This document shows, one piece after another, positions 18,394-26,258 of a DNA stretch of 64,000 nt (positions within the stretch are counted from its first letter, which is position 1; each line of letters begins with the position of its first letter). This DNA comes from Bradyrhizobium sp. Ec3.3. Lineage in GTDB: Bacteria; Pseudomonadota; Alphaproteobacteria; Rhizobiales; Xanthobacteraceae. The position numbers and the translations under genes are program-made. The notes below the pieces were generated by a model that saw nothing but the letters and a program-made list of their open reading frames with translations, did no database searches and was not told the origin of the DNA. Location: the NCBI RefSeq assembly GCF_000472925.1, contig NZ_AXAS01000001.1:372001-436000 (forward strand). The letters run 5' to 3'.

Positions 18394-18480
18394 CGGGGCA
18401 TCCAATACGCCGCGGCTTGTCGGTTCTAGTTCGACCGTCTCTGGACCACTGGATCGTCCGGTCAAGCCGGGCGATGACAG
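18394..18480. repeat. Decayed composite palindromic element (inverted copy)
   Basis: Reading from the right, the arm TCGCCCGGCTTGACCGGACG, the remnants of CCAGT...CCAGAGAC and the ACGCCGCGG spacer end match the 5228 and 13835 elements in opposite orientation. The left arm is truncated to GGGGCATCCA. It lies between convergent genes. Confidence 0.7.
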
Positions 18481-18487
18481 CGTCAAA

Positions 18488-19114
18488 TCAATCCAGTTTC
18501 GCCTCCATCCCCCGCTTCACCGCGGGGCGCGCCATCAGGGCCTCGTACCAGCGCTTCACGTTGGGAAAGTCCGCGAGCTCCACCTTGTGGCGCGGGTGGC
18601 GCCAGGCCCAACCCAGGATGGCGAAATCGGCGACCGAGAGATCGCCCGCGACGAAATCTCGGCCCTCGAGCCGGCGATCCAGCACGCCGTAGAGACGGCG
18701 CGTCTCGGCCATGTAGCGCTTCAACCCATAGGCGCGGTCCTGCTCGTTCTCGAGCGCAATGAAATGATGCACCTGGCCGGGCATCGGCCCGAAGCCGCCC
18801 ATCTGCCACATCAGCCATTCGTAGACGGGTATGCGCTCGGCAAGCGACTTCGGCAGGAATTTGCCGGTCTTCTCGCCGAGATAGAGCAGGATCGCACCGG
18901 ATTCGAACACGCTGACGGGCTTCCCGTCCGGCCCCTCGGGGTCGACGATCGCGGGGATCTTGTTGTTCGGGCTGAGCTTGAGGAACTCGGGCGCCATCTG
19001 CTCGCCCTTGGTGATGTTCACCGGGAAGACCTTGTAAGGGAGCCCCATTTCCTCCAGCGCGACCGAGATTTTTCGGCCGTTTGGCGTATTCCACGTGTGG
19101 AGCTCGATGGTCAT
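18488..19114 (-). CDS. Glutathione S-transferase, YfcG/GstB-like
   Basis: 208 residues from the ATG at 19114; the frame is open 61 codons further upstream, but that part has no family sequence. The thioredoxin-like domain starts MTIELHTWNTPNGRKISVAL, with the N-T-P-N-G motif of Nu-class enzymes (YfcG), which bind two glutathiones and act as disulfide-bond reductases. The C-terminal helical domain follows, with WLMWQMGGFGPMPGQ, also typical of YfcG. A role in thiol homeostasis or detoxification is likely. Confidence 0.92.
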   Translation of the reverse strand: MTIELHTWNTPNGRKISVALEEMGLPYKVFPVNITKGEQMAPEFLKLSPNNKIPAIVDPEGPDGKPVSVFESGAILLYLGEKTGKFLPKSLAERIPVYEWLMWQMGGFGPMPGQVHHFIALENEQDRAYGLKRYMAETRRLYGVLDRRLEGRDFVAGDLSVADFAILGWAWRHPRHKVELADFPNVKRWYEALMARPAVKRGMEAKLD

Positions 19115-19317
19115 TGCCGGTTTCCTTCCCGCTTTGTCTGGCATCCCACTACTCCAGGACGTTGCGGCCTTACAACCAGCGGTCCGGCATGGTGGCTGTC
19201 CGACCGGCGCGGCCGATGCCCTGTTGACGGTAGTTTTGCGGACCCGACCTCCCTCTGGCATGTCGGCTCCGTGGCGGATAAATTCCGCCTCCTCCAAAAG
19301 AGCCCCAGAGGACCGTC

Positions 19318-19881
19318 GTGTCGAAATCAGCCTCCCGCGCCCGCTTGTTCGAAATCATCCGTCGGCGCTCCTTCGGCCGCGGCGAGGTGACGCTCGCATC
19401 GGGCCGCAAGAGCGATTTCTATTTCAACCTGAAGCCGACCATGCTCGACCCCGAAGGGGCGACGCTGCTGGCCGAGCTCACCTATGAGGCTCTGAAGGAC
19501 GACCAGCTCGATTTCATCGGCGGCCTGGAGATGGGCGCGGTGCCACTGGCCGGTGCGCTCGCGCAGATCTCCTGGATCAAGGGCCATCCGATCGCGGCCT
19601 TCTTCGTGCGCAAGAAGCCGAAGGAGCACGGCGCCAAGCTCGCGATCGAAGGCCTTGCCAAGGGCGAGACGCTGGAAGGCAAGCGCGTCGTGATCGTCGA
19701 GGACGTCACCACCACCGGCGGCTCGGCGCTGAAGGCCGTGGAATCGGTGCGCGAGGCCGGCGCCAATGTAGTGTTGGTGCTGACCATGGTCGACCGCGAG
19801 GAAGGCGCCAACGACACCTTCGGCCAGGCCGGCCTGCCGTTCCGATCGCTCTACAAGGCGTCGGAATTTTTGAAGAGCTGA
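19318..19881 (+). CDS. pyrE: Orotate phosphoribosyltransferase
   Basis: 187 residues from the GTG at 19318, with AGAGGA about eight bases upstream. The type I phosphoribosyltransferase PRPP loop is [25 protein letters not shown] is the flexible catalytic loop region, and the start ([18 protein letters not shown]) carries orotate-binding residues. It makes orotidine 5'-phosphate in pyrimidine synthesis. No other pyr gene is nearby, so it is probably a single-gene unit. Confidence 0.96.
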   Translation: MSKSASRARLFEIIRRRSFGRGEVTLASGRKSDFYFNLKPTMLDPEGATLLAELTYEALKDDQLDFIGGLEMGAVPLAGALAQISWIKGHPIAAFFVRKKPKEHGAKLAIEGLAKGETLEGKRVVIVEDVTTTGGSALKAVESVREAGANVVLVLTMVDREEGANDTFGQAGLPFRSLYKASEFLKS

Positions 19882-19900
19882 GACAGCAAGGGCTCACTCC

Positions 19901-19932
19901 ATTGTCTTGCCCGGGCTTGTCCCCGGCCTTGA
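19901..19932. repeat. Decayed single palindromic element
   Basis: TTGCCCGGGCTTGTCCCCGG is a worn copy of the hairpin found at 11184-11218. It lies just downstream of pyrE and could serve as its terminator. Confidence 0.45.
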
Positions 19933-20028
19933 CGCGATTCGATCCAACAACCGCCACGGTCACCGCTCATTTACTATCCGGAACTATGGTGAATCAGCGC
20001 TGAGATACGTTGCTCTCGGTGGGGTTCG

Positions 20029-20856
20029 TTGCGTCCGGTGGAGTGGGCATTGCGTACAGATTTGTCCAAAGTGCGTTGGCCGCACCGCGCGATACTCGTG
20101 GCCGCAGCCGTTGCGGCGCCGCTTCTCGTGGCGCCAGCCCCCGTGTCCGCCGAAGGCCTGTTCGACTTCTTTTTCAACGCACTCCAGCGTCCGCAGCGCA
20201 GCGCGCCGCAGCCGAGTTCCTACATCGATCCCTTCGCGGCAGCGCAGCCGATTGGGCCCGCCCAGGATTCGCCCACGCGATCGGCCGCTGGCGGATCGGG
20301 CCCGGCCTTCTGCGTGCGGACCTGCGACGGCAAGTACTTTCCGCTGATGCGCGGCGTGGCCTCGCCGGCGCAGATGTGTCAGGCTTTCTGTCCTGCCACC
20401 ACGACCAAAATCTATTTCGGCTCCAGCATCGACGGTGCCGCTTCGCAGACCGGCGAGCGCTATGCCGACAGCGAGAACGCGTTCGCCTTCCGCAAGGCGC
20501 TGCGCGCCGACTGCACCTGCAATGGCCGCGAGCCGGTCGGACTTGCGCCGGTGGACCTTGCTCTCGATACGTCGCTGAAGGCCGGCGACGTGATCGCGAC
20601 GAGTGACGGTCTGGTCGCCTATACGGGCGTCCGCCTTGGCAACGAGCAGGCCGCCGACTTCACGCCGGTCGCCTCCTATCCCGGCCTCACCGCACAGGTC
20701 CGCTCCCGCCTCGGCGAGATGAAGGTCGCGCCGGTGCGCGCCGAAACGGTGGCGGCGGATGCGCCACCGCCGGAGATCGTACGCGAGACGCCGCCGGATG
20801 TGACGGTGCCGAAGACGCCGACGCAGAAATCGGGCAGGCGCGCGGGGCTGAATTGA
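20029..20856 (+). CDS. DUF2865 secreted protein
   Basis: 275 residues if the TTG at 20029 is used; a GTG at 20038 or later TTG codons are equally possible. A hydrophobic export segment ending PAPVSAEG is followed by the DUF2865 core: CVRTCDGKYFPL, MCQAFCPATTTKIYFG, an aromatic-rich NAFAFRKAL segment and a final CTC motif. Six cysteines suggest disulfides in the periplasm. The C-terminal 60 residues are Pro/Thr-rich and disordered. The family is confined mostly to Rhizobiales and has no assigned function. Confidence 0.8.
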   Translation: MRPVEWALRTDLSKVRWPHRAILVAAAVAAPLLVAPAPVSAEGLFDFFFNALQRPQRSAPQPSSYIDPFAAAQPIGPAQDSPTRSAAGGSGPAFCVRTCDGKYFPLMRGVASPAQMCQAFCPATTTKIYFGSSIDGAASQTGERYADSENAFAFRKALRADCTCNGREPVGLAPVDLALDTSLKAGDVIATSDGLVAYTGVRLGNEQAADFTPVASYPGLTAQVRSRLGEMKVAPVRAETVAADAPPPEIVRETPPDVTVPKTPTQKSGRRAGLN

Positions 20857-20865
20857 CGCTTCGCG

Positions 20866-21297
20866 TCACCGTCCGATGATCACGCCGATCACGTTCGGCG
20901 CTGCCAGATATTTCTCCTCGATCGCCGCGCGCGCAGCGGCGCGATTTTCCGGCGTGAGCAATCCGCGCTTCTCGGCGAGGATCATCCAGCAGAAGCCCCA
21001 CCAGTCCGTCAGCATGCCCGCATCGTCGACGAGATCATAACCCTGTTCGGCTGCGAAAATGCGCGCCTGCGCCTCGTCGAGCGTGTCGAGGAACAGGTGG
21101 TCCTCAGCCGAGAACAGGTCGTCGCTGATGTCGTCGATGGTGTAGCCCCAGATCGACTGGCAAACCGCGTTGAACTCGCGATCGATCTGATCGTCATCGA
21201 CCGCGTAGCGCCGCGCCGCCTGATGCAGCCGCGACAGCGAGCGCGCAAAGTCGCCAATTCGGGTGAGGGCGAATTGATCAAAGGCAATGGTGGACAT
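20866..21297 (-). CDS. Conserved-looking hypothetical protein
   Basis: 143 residues from the ATG at 21297. It is acidic and mostly helical, rich in Asp and Trp (WGYTIDDISDDLFSAEDHLF, LTDWWGFCWMILAEKRGLL), with no signal peptide or membrane segment, and ends with a hydrophobic VIGVIIGR. I do not recognise the family. It converges with the DUF2865 gene, with only 9 bases between the two stops. The composition matches the neighbours, so it looks like a resident gene. Confidence 0.6.
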   Translation of the reverse strand: MSTIAFDQFALTRIGDFARSLSRLHQAARRYAVDDDQIDREFNAVCQSIWGYTIDDISDDLFSAEDHLFLDTLDEAQARIFAAEQGYDLVDDAGMLTDWWGFCWMILAEKRGLLTPENRAAARAAIEEKYLAAPNVIGVIIGR

Positions 21298-21414
21298 GTA
21301 GTCCTCGCGAAATCGGACAGACGCTAGATATTGTGTCGGCAATGCGCCGAATCACAATGATATATCAAAGACTTGCTAAATTGTTCTTAATTTGTTCCGA
21401 GGACCTTTGAAGCC

Positions 21415-21440
21415 GTCGTCCTGGCGAAAGCCAGGACCCA
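21415..21440. repeat. Left inverted repeat flanking the GIY-YIG gene
   Basis: GTCGTCCTGGCGAAAGCCAG and the next six bases form a hairpin with a CGAAAG-type loop. The same 26 bases appear inverted at 21784-21809 on the other side of the GIY-YIG gene, and as both arms of the element at 62281-62402. Confidence 0.85.
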
Positions 21441-21480
21441 TTATCCCGGTCAGCGTTGTCTTTGCGAGGTTGAGCCAGCC

Positions 21481-21771
21481 ATGAGCACAGGCAGCTACTA
21501 CGTCTACATCCTGGCGAGTCGACATCACGGCACTCTCTACATCGACATCACCAACGACATCCGTGCACGGCTCGAGCAGCATCGCTCCGGTCGCGGGTCG
21601 AAGTTCGTCCTGAAATACAAGATATTCCGCCTTGTGCACGTCGAAGCATTCGCTACTCCGCAAGAGGCCATTGCGCGCGAGAAGCAACTCAAGTTCTGGA
21701 AACGCGACTGGAAGATCAAGCTGATCGAGCAGGAAAATCCCGACTGGAACGACCGGTCGGGCCTCATCTGA
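21481..21771 (+). CDS. GIY-YIG nuclease-superfamily protein (UPF0213/YhbQ-like)
   Basis: 96 residues. The single GIY-YIG domain reads YYVYILASRHHGTLYIDITN, with Arg in IRARLEQH and the family's later REKQLKFWKRDWKIKLIE followed by a terminal NPDW. The second strand has Y-I-D-I instead of the commoner Y-I-G-x-T. This is the stand-alone small type frequent in proteobacteria, not an intron endonuclease. The function is uncertain; DNA repair or structure-specific cleavage is proposed for relatives. The gene is bracketed at 40 and 12 bases by inverted copies of a 26-base palindrome, an unusual setting. Confidence 0.9.
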   Translation: MSTGSYYVYILASRHHGTLYIDITNDIRARLEQHRSGRGSKFVLKYKIFRLVHVEAFATPQEAIAREKQLKFWKRDWKIKLIEQENPDWNDRSGLI

Positions 21772-21783
21772 CAGTTGGGGCAA

Positions 21784-21809
21784 TGGGTCCTGGCTTTCGC
21801 CAGGACGAC
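21784..21809. repeat. Right inverted repeat flanking the GIY-YIG gene
   Basis: TGGGTCCTGGCTTTCGCCAG and the next six bases are the exact inverse of 21415-21440. Together they bracket a 343-base segment that contains only the GIY-YIG gene. Confidence 0.85.
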
Positions 21810-21839
21810 CAGATGGAGAGAGCTTTTGCGCCTAACTTC

Positions 21840-22073
21840 TCAATTCGCCGCCGACAGCATCCTGTCGCCGCAATAGCTCGCGTAGAACCTGCCGCCGCAT
21901 TGGCGCTTGATGGCGGCGCAGCGTGCGGCTGGCGTGGCGTTTTGCGGCAGGGAGAATGCGCAACTCACGCCGTCAGCGCTGCGGCCGATCTTGTCGGCGG
22001 CAAAGGCGGCGCTGGAGGCAGTGATGCAGATGACGAGCAGGGCGGCCGTGGCGATTTCGATCAGCAGTCTCAT
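21840..22073 (-). CDS. Small secreted cysteine-rich protein
   Basis: 77 residues from the ATG at 22073, preceded by a GGAGG-like purine stretch. A signal peptide (MRLLIEIATAALLVICITAS to AFAA) precedes a 50-residue mature part with four Cys (VSCAF, ARCAAI, RQCGG, SYCGD), consistent with two disulfides in the periplasm. The same frame stays open far upstream, antisense to glgP, which is not coding. The function is unknown. Confidence 0.65.
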   Translation of the reverse strand: MRLLIEIATAALLVICITASSAAFAADKIGRSADGVSCAFSLPQNATPAARCAAIKRQCGGRFYASYCGDRMLSAAN

Positions 22074-22283
22074 GGGCGTATCCTCCCTCCACACCAAGGG
22101 CTGAATCCTCCACCAATTTAGCACGAAATCCGCGTCTCTCCGTGCGCGACCGGGTTCCCAAAGCGGCCCATTCCTTGCATAAATTTGCGCCAGCGCAGTG
22201 CACGGTCGCGCCGGCGATGGTTCCGCTTCCGCGACGAGCCGCGTAAGGTTTGCCGCGCAAGATTTGGCGCGTAAGCTTGTTCC

Positions 22284-24836
22284 GTGTCCCGAGACCAGGA
22301 AGTGACTGTTTTGCAAGAGCAATCGTTCCAGCCGAATTTTCCCGCAGCCGGTCAGCCCATCGACGAACTGGCGCTGACGGAGATCAAGGGCGCGATCCTG
22401 GCAAAGCTGCGCCTTGCCATCGGCAAGGACGCGGGCATGGCGACCAGGCACGACTGGTACCAGGCCGCAGCTCTCGCGCTGCGCGATCGTATCGTGCATC
22501 GCTGGCTCAGCGCGGAAAAGCGCAGCTACGATGCCGGGCGCAAACGCGTCTACTATCTCTCGCTCGAATTTTTGATCGGCCGTCTCTTCACCGACGCGCT
22601 GAACAACATGGGCCTGCTCAATATCTTCGAGGTCGCACTCGGCGATCTCGGCGTCTCGCTCCCTGAGCTGCGCAAGTGCGAGCCGGATGCCGCGCTCGGC
22701 AATGGCGGTTTGGGGCGGCTCGCGGCCTGCTTCATGGAGAGCATGGCGACGCTGTCGATCCCCGCGATCGGCTATGGCATCCGCTATGATTACGGCCTGT
22801 TCCGCCAGATCATCAATCAGGGCTGGCAGCAGGAATATCCGGACGAATGGCTGAGCTTTGGCAACCCCTGGGAATTGCAGCGGCCGGAGGTCGTCTATCA
22901 CGTCCATTTCGGCGGCGGCGTCGAGCATGTCGACGACAAGGGCCGCGACCGCTCGATCTGGCATCCTGCCGAGACCGTACAGGCGATCGCCTATGACACG
23001 CCGATCGTCGGCTGGCGCGGCCAGCACGTCAATGCGCTGCGGCTGTGGTCGGCGCGCTCGCCCGATCCGCTGAAGCTCGACGTGTTCAATTCGGGCGACT
23101 ATGTCAGCGCCTCGTCCGAGCAGGCGCGCGCCGAAGCGATCTGCAAGTTCCTCTACCCGAATGACGAGAGCCCGGCGGGCCGCGAGCTGCGCTTGCGACA
23201 GGAGTATTTCTTCGTCTCGGCCTCGCTCCAGGATCTCGTCAAGCGGCATCTCTCCGCCGACGGACAGTTGCGCAGCCTGGCGATGAAGGTCGCGGTGCAG
23301 CTCAACGACACGCATCCGTCCCTTGCCGTGACCGAATTGATGCGGATCCTGATCGACCTGCACAATTTCCGCTGGGACGAGGCGTGGAAGATTACGGTCG
23401 CCACGCTGTCCTACACCAACCACACGCTGCTACCGGAAGCGCTCGAAACCTGGCCGGTCGAGCTGTTCGAGCGGCTGTTGCCGCGGCATCTCGAGATCAT
23501 CTACCGCATCAACGTCCAGCATCTGGCGCTGGCCGAAGCGCGCTGCCCCGGCGACATCGACTTCCGCGCCTCGGTCTCGCTGATCGACGAGAGGAGCGGC
23601 CGTCGCGTGCGTATGGGCCAGCTCGCCTTCGTCGGCTCGCACCGCATCAACGGCGTCTCGGCGATGCATTCGGACCTGATGCGCGAGACCGTGTTCCACG
23701 ATCTCAACCATCTCTATCCCGGCCGCATCACCAACAAGACCAACGGCATCACTTTCCGCCGCTGGCTGATGCTGGCGAACCCGAAGCTCACCGACCTCTT
23801 GCGCGAGGCTTGCGGCGACGCCGTGCTCGACGATCCCACGCAATTGACGCTGCTGGAAGCGCGCGCCAGCGACGTCGCGTTCCAGCAAAAATTCCGCGCG
23901 GTCAAGCATCACAACAAGACGGCGCTCGCGCGCGTGATCGGCGAGCGGCTCGGCATCAAGGTCGACCCGAGCGCGCTGTTCGATGTGCAGATCAAGCGCA
24001 TTCACGAATACAAGCGCCAGCTCCTCAACATCATCGAGACGGTCGCGCTGTACCAGGCGATCAAGGACAACCCCAACGGCAACTGGGTGCCGCGGGTGAA
24101 GATTTTTGCCGGCAAGGCGGCGGCGAGCTACCGCTACGCAAAGCTGATCATCAAGCTGATCAACGACGTCGCCGAGGTCGTCAACAACGATCCCGCGATC
24201 GGCGGTAAGCTCAAGGTCGCCTTCCTGCCCGACTATAATGTCAGCCTCGCCGAGGTGATCATTCCCGCGGCCGATCTCTCCGAGCAGATCTCGACCGCCG
24301 GCATGGAAGCCTCCGGCACCGGCAACATGAAGCTGGCGCTGAACGGCGCGATCACCATCGGCACGCTCGACGGCGCCAATATCGAGATCCGCGACCATGT
24401 CGGCGCGGAGAACATCGCGATCTTCGGCATGGAGGCCGGCGACGTGATGATCCGGCGCAAGCAGGGCCTCGATGCGGCGGACGTGATCCGCAAATCCCCG
24501 CAGCTCTCGCGCGCCATCAATTCGATCGGCGTCGGCGAGTTCTCGCCCGGCGATCCCGGCCGCTTCGAATCCATCGCGCATGCGCTGCGCTATCTCGACC
24601 ACTACATGGTCAGCGCCGATTTCGATTCCTACTACGAGGCGCAGCGTGGCATCGACGCGCGCTGGCAGGTGGCGCCGGCCTGGACACGGGCCTCCATCCT
24701 CAACGTTGCGCGCATGGCCTGGTTCTCCTCCGACCGCACCATCCGCGAATATGCCGAGGAGATCTGGAACGTGCCGGTGCACCCGACGACGCCCGCTTTC
24801 CAGGAGGCAGAGGATCAGCGCGGCGCTACGGGCTGA
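22284..24836 (+). CDS. glgP: Glycogen/maltodextrin phosphorylase
   Basis: 850 residues from a GTG at 22284. The phosphorylase signature EASGTGNMKLALNGA contains the pyridoxal-phosphate lysine (Lys683), and YYLSLEFLIGRLF and NGGLGRLAACF mark the N-terminal domain. It releases glucose-1-phosphate from alpha-1,4 glucans. The other glycogen genes (glgA, glgB, glgC, glgX) are not in this window, and the gene looks monocistronic. Its product could feed the phosphoglucomutase encoded at 5.4-6.9 kb. Confidence 0.96.
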   Translation: MSRDQEVTVLQEQSFQPNFPAAGQPIDELALTEIKGAILAKLRLAIGKDAGMATRHDWYQAAALALRDRIVHRWLSAEKRSYDAGRKRVYYLSLEFLIGRLFTDALNNMGLLNIFEVALGDLGVSLPELRKCEPDAALGNGGLGRLAACFMESMATLSIPAIGYGIRYDYGLFRQIINQGWQQEYPDEWLSFGNPWELQRPEVVYHVHFGGGVEHVDDKGRDRSIWHPAETVQAIAYDTPIVGWRGQHVNALRLWSARSPDPLKLDVFNSGDYVSASSEQARAEAICKFLYPNDESPAGRELRLRQEYFFVSASLQDLVKRHLSADGQLRSLAMKVAVQLNDTHPSLAVTELMRILIDLHNFRWDEAWKITVATLSYTNHTLLPEALETWPVELFERLLPRHLEIIYRINVQHLALAEARCPGDIDFRASVSLIDERSGRRVRMGQLAFVGSHRINGVSAMHSDLMRETVFHDLNHLYPGRITNKTNGITFRRWLMLANPKLTDLLREACGDAVLDDPTQLTLLEARASDVAFQQKFRAVKHHNKTALARVIGERLGIKVDPSALFDVQIKRIHEYKRQLLNIIETVALYQAIKDNPNGNWVPRVKIFAGKAAASYRYAKLIIKLINDVAEVVNNDPAIGGKLKVAFLPDYNVSLAEVIIPAADLSEQISTAGMEASGTGNMKLALNGAITIGTLDGANIEIRDHVGAENIAIFGMEAGDVMIRRKQGLDAADVIRKSPQLSRAINSIGVGEFSPGDPGRFESIAHALRYLDHYMVSADFDSYYEAQRGIDARWQVAPAWTRASILNVARMAWFSSDRTIREYAEEIWNVPVHPTTPAFQEAEDQRGATG

Positions 24837-24931
24837 TTTTTCCGCGACGTGGAAGCGATTACTCCGGAGGTCATTGATTTGGCAGGATAGCCATCATACT
24901 ACGGTATGAGGTCTTCTAGCCGGAGTCGATT

Positions 24932-25273
24932 ATGTCTGTTGGCGAGTATGTCAGCCCTGATGGGCAGCTTCGGCTGCTCGTCATTTGTCCCGACGGCGAT
25001 TGGACACTGGGCTTCGACGGATTTCCTTGGCACACGCACGGCAGCATCCTTGCCAGTCTCTCTGGGAAAGACGAGGAGACCGCGATCGATGGCTTTGTCG
25101 CTGATTTGACCACGGGCAAGAGCGTGATCGCGATCAGACACATCGAAGGCACCGTGGCGGATGTCTGGGTAACGGATGATCCAGCGGAGGATCTCTCGAA
25201 TTCTAAACTATATGGCCCCGTGGATGAAACGATTGAATTCCGTCTTTGGGATGGAAGCGCAGTGAAGGTCTAG
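24932..25273 (+). CDS. Hypothetical protein, soluble
   Basis: 113 residues, beta-strand-rich and acidic, with several Trp (GDWTLGFDGFPWHTHG, VWVTDDPAED, FRLWDGSAVKV). There is no signal peptide, membrane segment or known motif. The surrounding DNA at 24840-24930 is noticeably richer in A+T than the flanking genes. It ends three bases before the thioesterase start, so the two may be translated together. I do not recognise a family. Confidence 0.55.
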   Translation: MSVGEYVSPDGQLRLLVICPDGDWTLGFDGFPWHTHGSILASLSGKDEETAIDGFVADLTTGKSVIAIRHIEGTVADVWVTDDPAEDLSNSKLYGPVDETIEFRLWDGSAVKV

Positions 25274-25276
25274 TCC

Positions 25277-26092
25277 ATGCACGCCAAACTCCCGCACCTC
25301 TTCGACGAGGCCACCCGCGTCACCGCCGGCGACAGTTGCTGGCAGGGACACACCAGCGATGACTACTGGGCCTTCGTCGGCCCGTTCGGCGGCGCCACCG
25401 CCGCGACCGTCTTGCGCGCGCTGATCGACCACCCACAGGGCGCCGGCGACCCGCTGTCGGTCACCATCAACTACTGTGCGCCGATCGCCAAGGGCGCGTT
25501 CGATCTCGACGTGCGGCTGGTGAAGGCCAATCGCTCCAGCCAGCATTGGTGCGTCGAGCTGTCACAAGGCGGCGGCGAGGTCGCAACGCTGGCGACCGCC
25601 GTGTTTGCCGAACGCCGTCCATCCTGGTCGCATCAGGTGGCGAAGTTTCCCGACGCGACGCCGTTCGAACAGACGCTGCCCTTTCCCAAGATCAAGGCGT
25701 CCTGGGCCAACCAGTACGAATTCCGGTTCGTCGAGGGCGAGATGCGGAACGGCCCGCCGCAGACCGAGCCGGCCAGCGCCTATTCGAAAGTCTGGATCAG
25801 CGATCGCACGCCGCGCAAACTCGACATGCTCTCGCTAATGGCGATGTCGGACGCGTTCTTCGGCCGCATCTTCCACGCGCGGCGCGAACTGGTGCCGTTC
25901 GGCACGGTGTCACTGACGACCTATTTTCACACCGACGCGGAGGAGCTTGCCGCCGAGGACATCACGCGCGTGCTCGCCACCGCCGATGGCAAGATCTTTC
26001 ACAAGAGCTACGGCGATCAGACCGGCGAGCTGTGGTCGCCGAACGGCCGCCTGCTCGCGACCACGACTCAGATCGCGTATTTCAAGGCGTAG
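25277..26092 (+). CDS. Acyl-CoA thioesterase, double-hotdog (TesB-like)
   Basis: 271 residues. Two hotdog domains are suggested by length and by the pattern WAFVGPFGGATAATVLRAL (N-terminal hotdog helix) and the C-terminal SLMAMSDAFFGRIFHARREL, FGTVSLTTYFHTDAEEL and LWSPNGRLLATTTQIAYFK. These are features of the 4HBT_3/TesB-like family that hydrolyses acyl-CoA thioesters. The chain-length preference is unknown. It is followed at once by a palindromic element. Confidence 0.82.
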   Translation: MHAKLPHLFDEATRVTAGDSCWQGHTSDDYWAFVGPFGGATAATVLRALIDHPQGAGDPLSVTINYCAPIAKGAFDLDVRLVKANRSSQHWCVELSQGGGEVATLATAVFAERRPSWSHQVAKFPDATPFEQTLPFPKIKASWANQYEFRFVEGEMRNGPPQTEPASAYSKVWISDRTPRKLDMLSLMAMSDAFFGRIFHARRELVPFGTVSLTTYFHTDAEELAAEDITRVLATADGKIFHKSYGDQTGELWSPNGRLLATTTQIAYFKA

Positions 26093-26107
26093 CTGCTTCC
26101 GCAAGCT

Positions 26108-26187
26108 CGTCATTGCGAGCGCAGCGAAGCAATCCAGGATCCCTCCGCGGAACGACTCTGGATTGCTTCGCTGCGCTCGCAATGACG
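26108..26187. repeat. Long perfect inverted repeat, GCAGCGAAGCAAT type
   Basis: CGTCATTGCGAGCGCAGCGA plus AGCAATCCA on the left is mirrored by GGATTGCTTCGCTGCGCTCG plus CAATGACG on the right, with about 23 bases between. This is a distinct palindrome family from the TCGA-loop and CGAAAG-loop elements. It lies between the convergent thioesterase and pckA genes. Confidence 0.85.
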
Positions 26188-26213
26188 GTTGAGAGATGGC
26201 ACCGAATACAAGA

Positions 26214-26235
26214 AGGGCGGCCTCGCGGCCGCCCT
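26214..26235 (-). terminator. Likely Rho-independent terminator of pckA
   Basis: A perfect 9-base-pair stem AGGGCGGCC/GGCCGCCCT with a 4-base loop lies 24 bases beyond the pckA stop. On the minus strand it is followed by TCTTGTATT, a moderately T-rich tail. Confidence 0.65.
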
Positions 26236-26258
26236 CTTATATTCAGAACAGAGCAAAC

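Noticed and set aside
21481..21771. Homing endonuclease of an intron or intein
   Set aside because: It is a stand-alone single-domain protein without a DNA-binding tail, and there is no interrupted host gene.
21840..23423. Long minus-strand frame spanning the small secreted gene and glgP
   Set aside because: Only its last 77 codons (from 22073) look like a protein; the rest is antisense to glgP.
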